Of a stretch of 49,739 nt of DNA, positions 39,902-48,732 are shown in pieces. Location of the stretch: assembly GCA_015068135.1 (NCBI GenBank), contig SVLB01000017.1, forward strand, positions 1-49,739. The letters run 5' to 3'. The position numbers and the translations under genes are program-made. The DNA is from Oscillospiraceae bacterium (lineage in GTDB: Bacteria; Bacillota; Clostridia; Oscillospirales; Oscillospiraceae). How positions within the stretch are numbered: position 1 is the stretch's first letter; each line of letters starts with the position of its first letter. The notes beneath the pieces were generated by a model that saw only the letters and a list, made by a program, of their open reading frames with translations, was not told the origin of the DNA and did not search any database.

Positions 39902-40774
39902 ATGAAGACTGGAATCGGACCTCAGTTTATGCTGATGGCATCTATGATCATATTCGGTACCCTGAGTATTTTTGTCAGGAACATCCCGGTCTCCTCCGGG
40001 GAACTGGCCCTGTACCGGGCGATCCTGGCAGCCCTTTTGATCGGCGGCTTTTTACTCATCACCCGGCAGAAAATCCCCTTTTCCGCCATCAAAAAAGAGC
40101 TTCCCTTGCTTCTGATCTCCGGTGTGGCCATGGGCATCAACTGGATCCTGCTGTTTGAAGCATACAAGTACACCACTGTGTCCGTTGCCACCCTGAGCTA
40201 CTATTTTGCCCCGGTGCTGGTGACCGTTGTCTGTCCCTTTCTCTTTAAAGAACGGCTCACCAAAAAACAGCTTCTTTGTTTTGTCATGTCCACCGTCGGT
40301 CTTGTAATGATCACAGGGATCGGTCTTGCCGGAGGCGGCAATCATTTTGTGGGGATCCTCTACGGTCTGGGCGCCGCCCTCTTTTACGCTACGGTGATCC
40401 TTCTCAATAAGTTTATCAAAACGGTCACAGGTATCCACAGGACCTTTCTGCAGTTTCTCTCCTGCTGCGCAGTTTTGCTTCCCTATGTGCTTTTGACCGA
40501 CGGGATCCATTTGGGGGATATGGATGCCTCCGGCTGGGGAAATCTTCTGATCGTAGGCCTGGTCCATACGGGCATTACCTACTGTATGTACTTTTCCAGC
40601 TTAAAAGAACTGCCCGGTCAGAGGGTCGCCATTCTCAGCTATCTTGACCCCCTGGTTGCTGTGGCGGTCTCCGTAACGGTGCTGGGTCAGCCTCTGACCC
40701 TATGGCAGGCATTGGGCGGCAGCCTGATCCTGGGCTTCACCCTCTGGAACGAGCTTTCCCCAAAATCGCAATAA
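39902..40774 (+). CDS. DMT-superfamily (EamA) transporter
   Basis: A 290-residue inner-membrane carrier with ten predicted helices arranged as two homologous EamA halves (about 7-138 and 150-286), typical for drug/metabolite exporters such as RhaT/YdcZ relatives. The second half holds the conserved YFSSLKELPGQRVAILSYLDPL block. Substrate unknown; exporters of amino acids or nucleosides are common in this family. The ATG follows GAGGA. Closed by the strong hairpin at 40793-40829. Confidence 0.9.
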   Translation: MKTGIGPQFMLMASMIIFGTLSIFVRNIPVSSGELALYRAILAALLIGGFLLITRQKIPFSAIKKELPLLLISGVAMGINWILLFEAYKYTTVSVATLSYYFAPVLVTVVCPFLFKERLTKKQLLCFVMSTVGLVMITGIGLAGGGNHFVGILYGLGAALFYATVILLNKFIKTVTGIHRTFLQFLSCCAVLLPYVLLTDGIHLGDMDASGWGNLLIVGLVHTGITYCMYFSSLKELPGQRVAILSYLDPLVAVAVSVTVLGQPLTLWQALGGSLILGFTLWNELSPKSQ

Positions 40775-40792
40775 ACGAACCCCCATCCGTAA

Positions 40793-40829
40793 AATGCCGG
40801 CAGGAACGCATCGCGTTCCTGCCGGCATT
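40793..40829. terminator. Bidirectional terminator between DMT and NCS2 genes
   Basis: A perfect 17-bp stem (AATGCCGGCAGGAACGC at 40793-40809, complement 40813-40829) with loop ATC, between convergent genes. Confidence 0.8.
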
Positions 40830-40836
40830 CTGATCC

Positions 40837-42201
40837 TTACAGGAAAATATACTTCAGGATAAACAGCACCGCCAGTACATACATAATAGGATGTACCTTC
40901 TTGCCCTTTCCGGTGAACAGATTCAGCACCACATAGGAGATAATGCCCAGGCTGATGCCCTCGGAGATACTGTAAAACAGCGGCATAGCAATGATGGCAA
41001 TGTAGGCGGGAATCGCCTCGGTGAGGTTTCCGTCCTCGAAGCTGATCTCGGTGACGGAGCTTACCATCAAAAAGCCCACCATGATCAGAGCCGGAGCTGT
41101 AGCAAAGGAGGGGATGGTGGTAAACAGGGGCGCAAATAATGTCGCCAGCAAAAACAGCAGACCGGAAACCATGGCGGTCAGGCCGGTACGGCCACCGGCA
41201 GCGACACCGGATGCGGACTCCACGAAGGTGGTAACCGTGGAGGTACCCAAAACCGCACCCGCAGAGGTGCCAATAGCATCTGCCATCAGTGCGGGCTTGA
41301 CCCGGGGCAGACGGCCCTTTTCGTCCAGCATCTTTGCCTTGGAGGCCACACCGATGAGTGTACCCAGGGTATCAAACAGGTCCACGAACAGGAAGGCAAA
41401 GATCACCACCACAAAATCCAGCGGACGGATGGTGCCCCAATCCACCTGGAAGCACTGACCGAAGGTCTTCCCCAGCTTGGAGAAGTCAAAGGAGATCACC
41501 GCCTCAGGGATCAGGGAATAGAAGCCGCTTTCGGCATTGGGGACATACAGGCCGATGAGCTGGCACACAATGCCCAGCACCCAGGTGGCAACAATGCCGA
41601 TGAGAATAGAGCCCTTAACGCCCCGGATATGCAGAACAGCAGTGAGCATCAGTCCCACCACTGCCAGCACAGCGCAGATGCCATGGGTGGTAAAGTTATC
41701 GGTAAAGCTGGTGATGGTCACCAGGGTGGAGGCATCCACCGCAAGACCGGCATTCTGCAGACCGATAAACGCAATGAACAGACCGATACCCACAGAAACA
41801 CCCCGCTTCAGGGTCAGGGGTATGGAATTAAAGATGGCTTCCCGGACATTGGTCAGGGACAGCAGGATAAAGATCAGGCCCTCCACAAAAACCGCCAGCA
41901 AAGCGACCTGCCAGGAATAGCCCATGCCAAGCACCACTGTATAGGCCAAATAGGCATTCAGTCCCATGCCCGCAGACAGCACAAAGGGCATATTGGCCAT
42001 AAGCGCCATACAGGCCGTTCCAATAAAGGAGGCAATGGCAGTCGCCAGGAGTACTGCCGTGGGATCCATACCCGCATCTGACAGGATACTGGGATTGACC
42101 GCAAGAATATAGGCCATGGTCATAAAGGTGGTGATTCCGGCGATCACCTCGGTTTTCACATTGGTTTGGTGTTGTTTCAGCTTAAACAGTTTTTCCAGCA
42201 T
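40837..42201 (-). CDS. NCS2-family purine permease (AzgA/PbuG-like)
   Basis: A 454-residue proton-coupled nucleobase importer, probably for hypoxanthine/guanine/adenine. Family landmarks: FKLKQHQTNVKTEVIAGITTF at the N-terminus, AGMGLNAYLAYTVV in helix 3, the FVDLFDTLGTLIGVA segment with the substrate-site Asp, and SASGVAAGGRTGLTA near helix 10. The start at 42201 follows AAAGGATGG; the 12-codon extension is rejected. No purine riboswitch fits between the -10 (42240) and the start. Uptake of purines would complement the pseudouridine salvage genes at 21.7-23.8 kb. Confidence 0.92.
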   Translation of the reverse strand: MLEKLFKLKQHQTNVKTEVIAGITTFMTMAYILAVNPSILSDAGMDPTAVLLATAIASFIGTACMALMANMPFVLSAGMGLNAYLAYTVVLGMGYSWQVALLAVFVEGLIFILLSLTNVREAIFNSIPLTLKRGVSVGIGLFIAFIGLQNAGLAVDASTLVTITSFTDNFTTHGICAVLAVVGLMLTAVLHIRGVKGSILIGIVATWVLGIVCQLIGLYVPNAESGFYSLIPEAVISFDFSKLGKTFGQCFQVDWGTIRPLDFVVVIFAFLFVDLFDTLGTLIGVASKAKMLDEKGRLPRVKPALMADAIGTSAGAVLGTSTVTTFVESASGVAAGGRTGLTAMVSGLLFLLATLFAPLFTTIPSFATAPALIMVGFLMVSSVTEISFEDGNLTEAIPAYIAIIAMPLFYSISEGISLGIISYVVLNLFTGKGKKVHPIMYVLAVLFILKYIFL

Positions 42202-42239
42202 AAGCAACCATCCTTTATTTGTAAATATTGGATGCACAT

Positions 42240-42269
42240 ATTATATCACGGCCCTACGGAAAACCGCAA
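42240..42269 (-). promoter_or_regulatory. Possible promoter of the NCS2 permease gene
   Basis: Minus strand: TATAAT (42240-42245) with a weak TTGCGG (42264-42269) at an 18-base spacing. Confidence 0.45.
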
Positions 42270-42337
42270 TAGCCAAAACAAAGATTTCAGGTTTTCTGTC
42301 GAAGCATCATTTTGTACTCTGCGGATTGCCGTGTAGT

Positions 42338-42373
42338 AAATTTATAATTTATAATTCATAATTTATAATTTTA
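42338..42373. repeat. AT-rich TTATAATT tandem repeat
   Basis: Four imperfect repeats of TTATAATT with internal palindromes, between the NCS2 promoter region and the terminator of the phosphodiesterase gene. It is the counterpart of the ATTGAC repeat at 20556-20587. No gene is present in 42270-42393. Confidence 0.5.
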
Positions 42374-42393
42374 TTTCGCGTTTTGCGCTGAAA

Positions 42394-42425
42394 AAGGCGC
42401 TGTCTCGCTTTTGAGGCAGCGCCTT
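42394..42425 (-). terminator. Terminator of the MFS-phosphodiesterase operon
   Basis: The stem AAGGCGCTG...CAGCGCCTT (42394-42425) has one internal mismatch. It is followed on the minus strand by TTTTT-containing sequence, and starts a few bases after the phosphodiesterase stop. Confidence 0.7.
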
Positions 42426-42429
42426 GTTA

Positions 42430-43248
42430 TCAGGGTTCAAAGTTTTCAAAAATGGGGATCCAGCCCTCTTTCCGGGCGGTTTTGTAGTCTTCCAGGTTGG
42501 TAATGGTCCAGGCCACACGGGTAGCACCCCACAGCTTTTTCACCAGGCGGTTACCCAGCCGCTTCCGGTCTGCAAAGCGGTAGGCCACAAAGTCCGGACG
42601 GGTCCGGAAGTTAAACAGCTGCCGGGTCAGGCAGAATTTCAGGATCCAGGGCAGCTTGGAGGATTTATCCTTCAAAAAGTTACGGGTCAGCTGTCCCCGG
42701 AGGATCTGGGGGCGGTTCTTCCGCAGCCAGCTGATGCACCGGGGATCGAAGGATTCGATGCAATAAAGGCCCTTATAGGTCTCCAGCCGGTTACAGACCG
42801 CCTCTGCCAGGGCAGCGGCATTTTTGTCCGCCTTCAGTTCCACGATCAGAGGGGTTTGCCCATCCATCAGGTCCAGGACCTCATCCAGGGTGGGGATATG
42901 CTCCGCCGTACCCTCCAGGCGGTACTTCCAAAGCTCCTCGATCTGCAGATCCTCCACCCGGCCCTCCTGGCCGGTGGTGCGCAGAAGACTGTGGTCATGG
43001 ATCACCGCCAGGGTCCCGTCCTTGGTCAGGTGGACATCCAGCTCAATGCCGTAGCCGGCATCCCTGGCAGCCCGGAAGGCGGCAAGGCTGTTTTCCGGGC
43101 GTACTTCGTTGTGCAGACCCCGGTGGGCATAGGCAAAGGGGCGCAGCTTGCGGATCTCAGGTCCTGCCGCCCGGCAGCGGGTGGAAAGGACATACAGTAC
43201 TGCCAGCATCAGCAGTACGATAAGGGCAATCACAATCCAAATCATCAT
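42430..43248 (-). CDS. Membrane-anchored glycerophosphodiester phosphodiesterase
   Basis: Hydrolyses glycerophosphodiesters to sn-glycerol 3-phosphate and an alcohol. A single N-terminal helix (residues 3-22) anchors a GDPD TIM-barrel domain. Catalytic and metal residues are visible in AYAHRGLHNEVRPENSLAAF (general acid/base His plus Glu), ELDVHLTKDG (metal Glu/Asp) and VIHDHSLLRTT (second catalytic His). Length 272 is normal for GlpQ/UgpQ with an anchor. It begins three bases after the MFS gene with a weak ribosome site, so translation is probably coupled. The catalytic domain's side of the membrane is not certain: no cleavage site follows the helix, and the N-terminus has no positive charge to fix topology. 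Confidence 0.9.
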   Translation of the reverse strand: MMIWIVIALIVLLMLAVLYVLSTRCRAAGPEIRKLRPFAYAHRGLHNEVRPENSLAAFRAARDAGYGIELDVHLTKDGTLAVIHDHSLLRTTGQEGRVEDLQIEELWKYRLEGTAEHIPTLDEVLDLMDGQTPLIVELKADKNAAALAEAVCNRLETYKGLYCIESFDPRCISWLRKNRPQILRGQLTRNFLKDKSSKLPWILKFCLTRQLFNFRTRPDFVAYRFADRKRLGNRLVKKLWGATRVAWTITNLEDYKTARKEGWIPIFENFEP

Positions 43249-43251
43249 AGC

Positions 43252-44835
43252 TTAATCATCCGTATCCAGGGCTTCCAGGCCCTTTTTTGCCTGGGGCTTG
43301 CTGTCACCGTGACGTACAAAGAACATGGTCACAAAGGCAAGGCCCACAAAGATCGCCGCATAGGGGAACAGCGCCGTCCAGGCGATCTTGTCCATAAACC
43401 AACCGGCGATCCAGGGGGTAATGGCCTGGGCCGCCATGGAGGCGGTGTAGTAGAAGCCGGTGTAGCGGCCCACATTGCCGCCGGTGCAAAGCTCCACCAC
43501 CATGGGGAAGGAATTGACGTTAATGGTAGCCCAGGCGATGCCTGCCAGGGCAAAGAGCACATACATAACAGCATCCGGGCTGTCGGCACGCATAAAGGAT
43601 GCGGCACCGAAGGCAGTCGCCAGCATGGCAACACCTGCCAAAATGGTCTTTTTCCGGCCCAGCCGGGAGGCGATCATGCCCACGGGCAGGTAGGAAATGA
43701 TGGCGGCACCCTGGGCGATGAGCAAGGTCGTATTGTAGTCTTTATTCAGCACATTGCTGGAGTAGACGGAGTACTTGGAGGTCACCGCATTGTAGCCCAT
43801 GTACCAAAGGGCCACGGAAAGCAGGATCAGAAGCAAAGATCCCAATTCTCCCTTGGAAAGCTTGCGGACCTTTTCTTTTTTGTCCTTCTTTTCCTCCTGG
43901 GGTTCCTCCAGGCCAAGCTGGCGGCTCTTTTCCAGCATCTCGGCTGCCCACTGGGGCTCCTTGACCCGGGTCAAAAATACCGTCAGGGCCAGCAGCATGA
44001 TCACGATCACCAAGCCGAAGAAGCCCGTATAGCTCATAAGAGAATTTCTTGCGGCAGAGGTATCAAAGACTGCCTTACCCAAAAGCAGGACCAAAATGCC
44101 GCCGGCAGTACCCATCAGGTTAATGATGGCATTGCCCTTACTGCGCAGAGGCTTCAAGGTCACATCGGGCATCAAGGCCACCGCCGGGGAACGGAAAATA
44201 GCCATGGATACCAAAACGCCCAGCAGCAGTACCATAAACCACACCAGCGCACCGCCGTGTTCTTCGGTGACCTGGGCGGCATAGGCCTGACGGGCCGGTG
44301 CCACATAGTCCGTATAATCGGCATTGGTCACTTCTTTTCCGGCATCGTTTTTCACTTCCCGGGGGATAGCCAGGAACTGATCGCGGGAAATGGCATTGGC
44401 CTCCCCGCCATTGGAAAGGACAAATTCCTCACCGTCGGGAGTCTTGAGGGTCTTACCTGCCTGGGAGTCGAAGATCACACCCAGGGAGGTGGGGTTATAC
44501 TCCTCCACAGCCCGGATATTGGAAAGCTGAGCATTGTCGGCAAAGGTCAAAAACACCAGCATAATGGAGGCCAGCACGGTGCCCACCAGCACAAAGGGAG
44601 TACGGCGGCCACGCTTACTGCGGCATCGGTCAGAGAGGGCTCCGAAAATGGGGAGCAGGATCACAGCCAATACATTATCCAGGGCCATGACCACACCGGA
44701 GCCCGCCTGGGACATACCGAATTTGTTGGTCAGGGTCAAGGGGATCGCATTGTCGTAGGCCTGCCAGAAGGCGCTGATCAGGAAAAAGGCAAAGCCGACC
44801 AGGATCGTCCGCCGGTAGTTAAGCTTTGTTTTCAT
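43252..44835 (-). CDS. MFS/GPH-type transporter with large extracytoplasmic loop
   Basis: A 527-residue carrier with 12 predicted helices. The N-terminal half resembles GPH/SLC45-type sugar carriers (QAYDNAIPLTL; FGALSDRCRSKRGRRTPFVL). An insert of about 100 residues between early helices (from FADNAQLSN to TEEHGG) is hydrophilic and should form an extracytoplasmic domain. A charged Lys/Glu-rich cytoplasmic loop sits near residue 315 (EEPQEEKKDKKEKVRK). The start follows GGGAGG by seven bases. Co-transcribed with a glycerophosphodiesterase, so a glycerophosphodiester or its released alcohol or sugar is a possible cargo; this is inference. Confidence 0.88.
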   Translation of the reverse strand: MKTKLNYRRTILVGFAFFLISAFWQAYDNAIPLTLTNKFGMSQAGSGVVMALDNVLAVILLPIFGALSDRCRSKRGRRTPFVLVGTVLASIMLVFLTFADNAQLSNIRAVEEYNPTSLGVIFDSQAGKTLKTPDGEEFVLSNGGEANAISRDQFLAIPREVKNDAGKEVTNADYTDYVAPARQAYAAQVTEEHGGALVWFMVLLLGVLVSMAIFRSPAVALMPDVTLKPLRSKGNAIINLMGTAGGILVLLLGKAVFDTSAARNSLMSYTGFFGLVIVIMLLALTVFLTRVKEPQWAAEMLEKSRQLGLEEPQEEKKDKKEKVRKLSKGELGSLLLILLSVALWYMGYNAVTSKYSVYSSNVLNKDYNTTLLIAQGAAIISYLPVGMIASRLGRKKTILAGVAMLATAFGAASFMRADSPDAVMYVLFALAGIAWATINVNSFPMVVELCTGGNVGRYTGFYYTASMAAQAITPWIAGWFMDKIAWTALFPYAAIFVGLAFVTMFFVRHGDSKPQAKKGLEALDTDD

Positions 44836-44920
44836 GGGAAACCCTCCCGTTTTCTAATATGGTTTTATTATAATAGGATGCTTCCGAAAAATCCATAACT
44901 TTTTGAAAAAGAAAACAGCC

Positions 44921-47900
44921 TTACGCTTCCAGGTTGTTCTCCCGGTCTGCAAGCCAGGGGGCTATGGTGGACCGGTATGTTTCGTACAGCTCCCGCAGGG
45001 CAGTCTGCTGACCGGCGGTCAGGCTCTGCCATTTGTCATTGATAATAAGGATGCAGGTCTTCAGGGAAGTGGTATGCTCCGGGGTGGTCCCGGTAGCCTC
45101 TGCAAAGTTTACAAAGGCACTGGCGGTAATCGGGGTCTCGCCGCCGCCCAGGGCCAGGATCCCGGACAGCCGCAGGGTAAAGCTCTGTCCGTTTTCCAGG
45201 GCTTCTTCCCGGGTCTTGGTCACAGTCTTCTGGGCGGTCAGGTTCATGCCGTAGCCGGTAACCAGGCTGCAGGCCACGGGATCTCCAAAGAACTGCGCCC
45301 TATAGCCCAAAGCATCCTGACCGGGGCGCAGGCTGATGGCGGTAAGCCGGAGCTGATACCTGTGGAAGGACCAGGTCCCATTCTCCTGCGCCGCCACATA
45401 GCCCTCTTTGGCACTGACTTCCGCGCCGGTAAGGGTCAAATGGCCATAATCGGAAGCTTCAAAGGTATCTGTCACACTGTCCATGGCATAAATTCTGTAG
45501 CCGTTGGCAGTCACCTCTGCCGTAAGGGAATAGCCCCCAAGATCCAGGTGCAGATCCTGGCTCAGAACCAGGGTAGATTCCACATTCTGCAGAAGCTTCA
45601 CGGTCTTTCCTCCGCTTTCGGCGCAGGCTTTGGCAAAGTCGGTATATTCTGCCCCATCTACACAGGCCACGGAGGTCAAAGTGGTGTAGCAGGTGATTCC
45701 GGTGACACCCTTATACAAGGTCAGCGCGCCGCCGGTGGAGGTGTGATAGCAGGCATAGCCATAGGTACCGTTCTGCCGCAGATTTGCGTTGATCCCCTGG
45801 CTGCTGTTGACCAGGTTCACAAACTCATAAGTGCTTGTGCCGGAAATACTCCATTTGGTGTTGTCGGTGACGGTGCTGTCAAGTCTTGCTTTGTTTTTGG
45901 CACCGGTGGAGGCGGCATAGCCCTGGGTCTTGGCGTTATAAAGGGTATAATAGCCGTCGGATGTGGGGGCAATGTGCCAGATCAGAGCGGCATCGGGCTT
46001 GGTAATGGTGTTACCGGTAACCGTAACCGCTTGCTTATTCAAACGGCCGCCATCATTTACACTTGCCGCCAGGGCATCTGAATAATAGATCACATAATCG
46101 CCCTCGGTAATGGTGCCGGTGTACTTGGTAAATACATTTGCGGTCTGGCCTTCCGGGGCTTTTGTGTAGCTGTAAAGGGCATACAAGGTGGTATCTGCCT
46201 GGGCTTGATAAGCACCGGTAAGGGCTTGGGGAAGGGTTTGGGTGTCGGTTACCGGCTGGGTCGTCCAGCCCAGGAAGGTGTAGCCCTGGGGCGCACCGGC
46301 TGTGGGCAGGGTGATGCCTGCCTGCGTGCATTCCATCGCCGCAACGGGGGTGACCCCTGCGGGGACCCGGAAGCTGACCGTTACGGTCGGCTCGGGTTCG
46401 GGATCGGGAGTCGGATCGGGGTTCGGATCAGGATTGACGCCGGAAGCTGTAGTGGTGTAGTACAGGCTGCCGCTTTGGGTCTTAATATACAGTCCCAGGA
46501 TCTGACCCTTGATATTGGTGCTAGTGCTGGAAGTATAGCACCGCCAGTCGGGGTTGTTGACATACACACCCAAATACCGGCCTGTGCCGATATTATAAAG
46601 ATGATCTTCGCTGACCTGAAAGGTATTGTTGCTGCCGGTGCCTACGCCCACACCGGCATTGTCGTCTTTACAGAACAGCCATTGGTCGGGATCTCCGTAG
46701 GGATGGAGGGTCCAGGCATCGTCGCTGCCGCCCAACTGCCACAAAAGCGTATCATCCGGGTCACCGGTCAGTTTGTCGCCCGTCACGGAAAGGGTTTTGG
46801 GTACGGGATTTTTGGAGATAGTGCCGTTGGGCAGGGCATAGACCGTGCCGTCCTTGGAAGAAGTGATCACAAAGGGCGTACCCGGGGTGATCTGGGAGAT
46901 ATCCGTCTTCACATACTCGGTAATGCCCGTGCCGCCCACGCTGTAGGTATACAGAGCATAATAGGTCTGTCCGTTTCCGGTGACCTGCGTCCCGGGGGTA
47001 TCATAGTCAGGACGGTCGGTGGTATCCGGGAGTGTTCCCTCAGCCCAGCCCACAAAACTGTAGCCTGTGATGTCTTGGGTCGCCTGGGGTAAGGTCACAA
47101 GATCCCCCGAATAGGTATTCAGGGTCTGGGTGGCAGTTCCGTTTTCCACGAAACGGACGGTGGTCGCCGTCTTTTGGGCAAAGTTAATGCGAATGGTGCA
47201 ATCGGAGGCGGGGACTACCTTGAAGGTATTTCCCGTCTGACTCACCTGGGCGCTGCCGGAAAGAACCGTATAGCCTGCGGCATAGTAGCCGGTAGCAGGA
47301 ACCGCGGTAAGGGTCTTGCCACTGACGGACACAGCGCCCCAGGCGGCATTGTTGACTGTGGCAGTTACCGAGTAGCTTGTGCCGCCACCCTCCCCGGAGG
47401 GGGTGATATAGTCCACAGGAACCTCCGCACCAAAGAGCAAAAAGCCCAGCTCCGGATAGTCAACAAACACATTCCGGGTGCCGGTGATCCCCTCGATCAC
47501 GTCATTTCTTGCCAGCTCCCAAGTATCCACGGGGTCCTCCTCCAGCCAGGCCAAAAGCACCTCGGGGCTCTCCATAACGCCATCAGCGCCCCACATATAC
47601 TGGGTATTCTCCCAGCGCACATAGCCGTAAAGGATCGCGCGGACCACATCGCCGTGCAGATTGTGCTTGCCGCCGGACTCGTCATTGGGATCATAGTAGT
47701 TCACGCCGTAGGCGGTATTGCTCCGTCGGGAGTTTTCCGAGTTTGTGGCAGGGCGGATCACCATAATATCCGCAACATCCTGACCGCCGTCAGCCTTACC
47801 GTTAAGGCTCTTGCTCTGAGGCCAGGTATGCTCCCGGTTAAAACTGCCGTCCCAGCCGGGACCGACCTCAATTCCGGAGTAGAAGGAGGAGACCATTCCG

Positions 47901-48259
47901 CCGCCATTCTGGCAGTCGGTATACCGGTACAGCTCCTTGGTGCCGTCATAGGTGGTATAGCTGGTCTGCGCACCGTGCATCAGGTCGTGAAGCTGACGGT
48001 ACAGCTCGCTGTTCGGCACATCGGATTTTCCGGTTCCGCCTGGGTACTGGGACAGGGCCGCATAGGAGGTTCCCTGGGAGGCAAACCACTCCTCTGCGGT
48101 GGAACGCTGGAAGTCCGCCTGGTCGGCAGTGTCCTCCCGGGCGCCCCAGTTGTAAATATAGGCGGCCTGGACCTGCGTCGGACCAATGCCTGCCAACAGC
48201 CCCAGGCACAGCACCAGGGCCAGGAAGAAGGACAAGCTGCGTTTGACGGCATTTTTCAT
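44921..48259 (-). CDS. Large secreted endonuclease I-type protein with repeat domains
   Basis: A 1112-residue exported protein. A signal peptide (about 1-33, ending QAA) leads to an endonuclease I-fold nuclease domain (roughly 85-260) with the signature FNREHTWPQS (140-149; catalytic His144), then DIMVIRPATNSENSRRS and GDVVRAILYG. After it come beta-rich modules with the InlB-like GY.F.GW motif (GYSFVGWAEG, GYTFLGWTTQP), a Pro/Asp/Glu linker (PDPNPDPTPDPEPEP) and lectin-like repeats ending in Trp/Gly-rich strands. No sortase signal or C-terminal helix is present, so it is probably released or held non-covalently. Likely role: degrading extracellular DNA/RNA for nutrients. It has its own promoter and an ATG after GGAGGA. 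Confidence 0.87.
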   Translation of the reverse strand: MKNAVKRSLSFFLALVLCLGLLAGIGPTQVQAAYIYNWGAREDTADQADFQRSTAEEWFASQGTSYAALSQYPGGTGKSDVPNSELYRQLHDLMHGAQTSYTTYDGTKELYRYTDCQNGGGMVSSFYSGIEVGPGWDGSFNREHTWPQSKSLNGKADGGQDVADIMVIRPATNSENSRRSNTAYGVNYYDPNDESGGKHNLHGDVVRAILYGYVRWENTQYMWGADGVMESPEVLLAWLEEDPVDTWELARNDVIEGITGTRNVFVDYPELGFLLFGAEVPVDYITPSGEGGGTSYSVTATVNNAAWGAVSVSGKTLTAVPATGYYAAGYTVLSGSAQVSQTGNTFKVVPASDCTIRINFAQKTATTVRFVENGTATQTLNTYSGDLVTLPQATQDITGYSFVGWAEGTLPDTTDRPDYDTPGTQVTGNGQTYYALYTYSVGGTGITEYVKTDISQITPGTPFVITSSKDGTVYALPNGTISKNPVPKTLSVTGDKLTGDPDDTLLWQLGGSDDAWTLHPYGDPDQWLFCKDDNAGVGVGTGSNNTFQVSEDHLYNIGTGRYLGVYVNNPDWRCYTSSTSTNIKGQILGLYIKTQSGSLYYTTTASGVNPDPNPDPTPDPEPEPTVTVSFRVPAGVTPVAAMECTQAGITLPTAGAPQGYTFLGWTTQPVTDTQTLPQALTGAYQAQADTTLYALYSYTKAPEGQTANVFTKYTGTITEGDYVIYYSDALAASVNDGGRLNKQAVTVTGNTITKPDAALIWHIAPTSDGYYTLYNAKTQGYAASTGAKNKARLDSTVTDNTKWSISGTSTYEFVNLVNSSQGINANLRQNGTYGYACYHTSTGGALTLYKGVTGITCYTTLTSVACVDGAEYTDFAKACAESGGKTVKLLQNVESTLVLSQDLHLDLGGYSLTAEVTANGYRIYAMDSVTDTFEASDYGHLTLTGAEVSAKEGYVAAQENGTWSFHRYQLRLTAISLRPGQDALGYRAQFFGDPVACSLVTGYGMNLTAQKTVTKTREEALENGQSFTLRLSGILALGGGETPITASAFVNFAEATGTTPEHTTSLKTCILIINDKWQSLTAGQQTALRELYETYRSTIAPWLADRENNLEA

Positions 48260-48301
48260 GGATATTCCTCCATTCGGTGAAGCTTTTCTTTTTCTTCTAT
48301 T

Positions 48302-48330
48302 AAAATACCACTAAATATACAGTATTTCAA
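48302..48330 (-). promoter_or_regulatory. Promoter of the secreted nuclease gene
   Basis: Minus strand: TTGAAA (48325-48330), 17 bases, TATTTT (48302-48307). The leader is about 35 bases to the ATG at 48259. Confidence 0.6.
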
Positions 48331-48410
48331 CCGGTTTTTCATAATAATCTACACAAGTAAGCACACTGCTATGAACGAAACCCCACCCTACGAATGCCTT
48401 TCATAGCAAA

Positions 48411-48444
48411 ATTGGGGGCTGTTGCGTTTGCAACAGCCCCCAAT
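48411..48444 (-). terminator. Terminator of the 72-residue protein gene
   Basis: A perfect 15-bp stem (ATTGGGGGCTGTTGC at 48411-48425, complement 48430-48444) with loop GTTT, nine bases after the stop codon. On the minus strand it is followed by TTTTGCTATG. Confidence 0.8.
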
Positions 48445-48453
48445 ACTACGTAT

Positions 48454-48672
48454 TTACTTCTTGCCGAACAGGCCGCCCAGCTTGCCGCCGATCTTATCCA
48501 GGTCGATCTTAGCCTTTACGCCGTCTACGATCTTTTCCACCTGGTCATTGGGCAGGTCCACACCGATGACGCCCTCCACAGCGGAGATGGGATCGGACTT
48601 GAACTTACCGGCAAAGTCCTTGTCGTTTTTCACCTTATCCACGATCTCTGTGATCTTACCCTTGATATCCAT
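48454..48672 (-). CDS. 72-residue helical, Lys/Asp-rich protein
   Basis: Sits in its own transcription unit with near-consensus promoter, AGGAGG ribosome site and strong terminator, so it is a real gene. The sequence is almost entirely charged amphipathic helix with no membrane segment. It contains FKSDPISAVEGVIGVDLPNDQ, followed by VEKIVDGVKAKIDLDKIGGKLGGLFGKK. The phrase F-x-x-DP-x-x-A-x...G-V-D-L-P resembles Nif11/NHLP-type leader sequences, but there is no core peptide or modification enzyme nearby. I recognise similar short unnamed proteins in Clostridia; function unknown. Confidence 0.8.
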   Translation of the reverse strand: MDIKGKITEIVDKVKNDKDFAGKFKSDPISAVEGVIGVDLPNDQVEKIVDGVKAKIDLDKIGGKLGGLFGKK

Positions 48673-48703
48673 TGAGAATACCTCCTAATTTTAGTATATG
48701 TAG

Positions 48704-48732
48704 ACTGTAACACAAAGGGGATTTTTTGTCAA
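48704..48732 (-). promoter_or_regulatory. Promoter of the 72-residue protein gene
   Basis: Minus strand: TTGACA (48727-48732) overlapping the uppP stop codon, 17 bases, TACAGT (48704-48709). Confidence 0.65.

Noticed and set aside
42202..42360. Possible purine riboswitch ahead of the NCS2 permease
   Set aside because: The -10 at 42240 leaves fewer than 40 bases of leader, and no three-helix purine aptamer core was seen.
42424..44898. An 824-codon plus-strand frame opposite the MFS and phosphodiesterase genes
   Set aside because: It spans two real minus-strand genes and their junction, without start signals or domain similarity.
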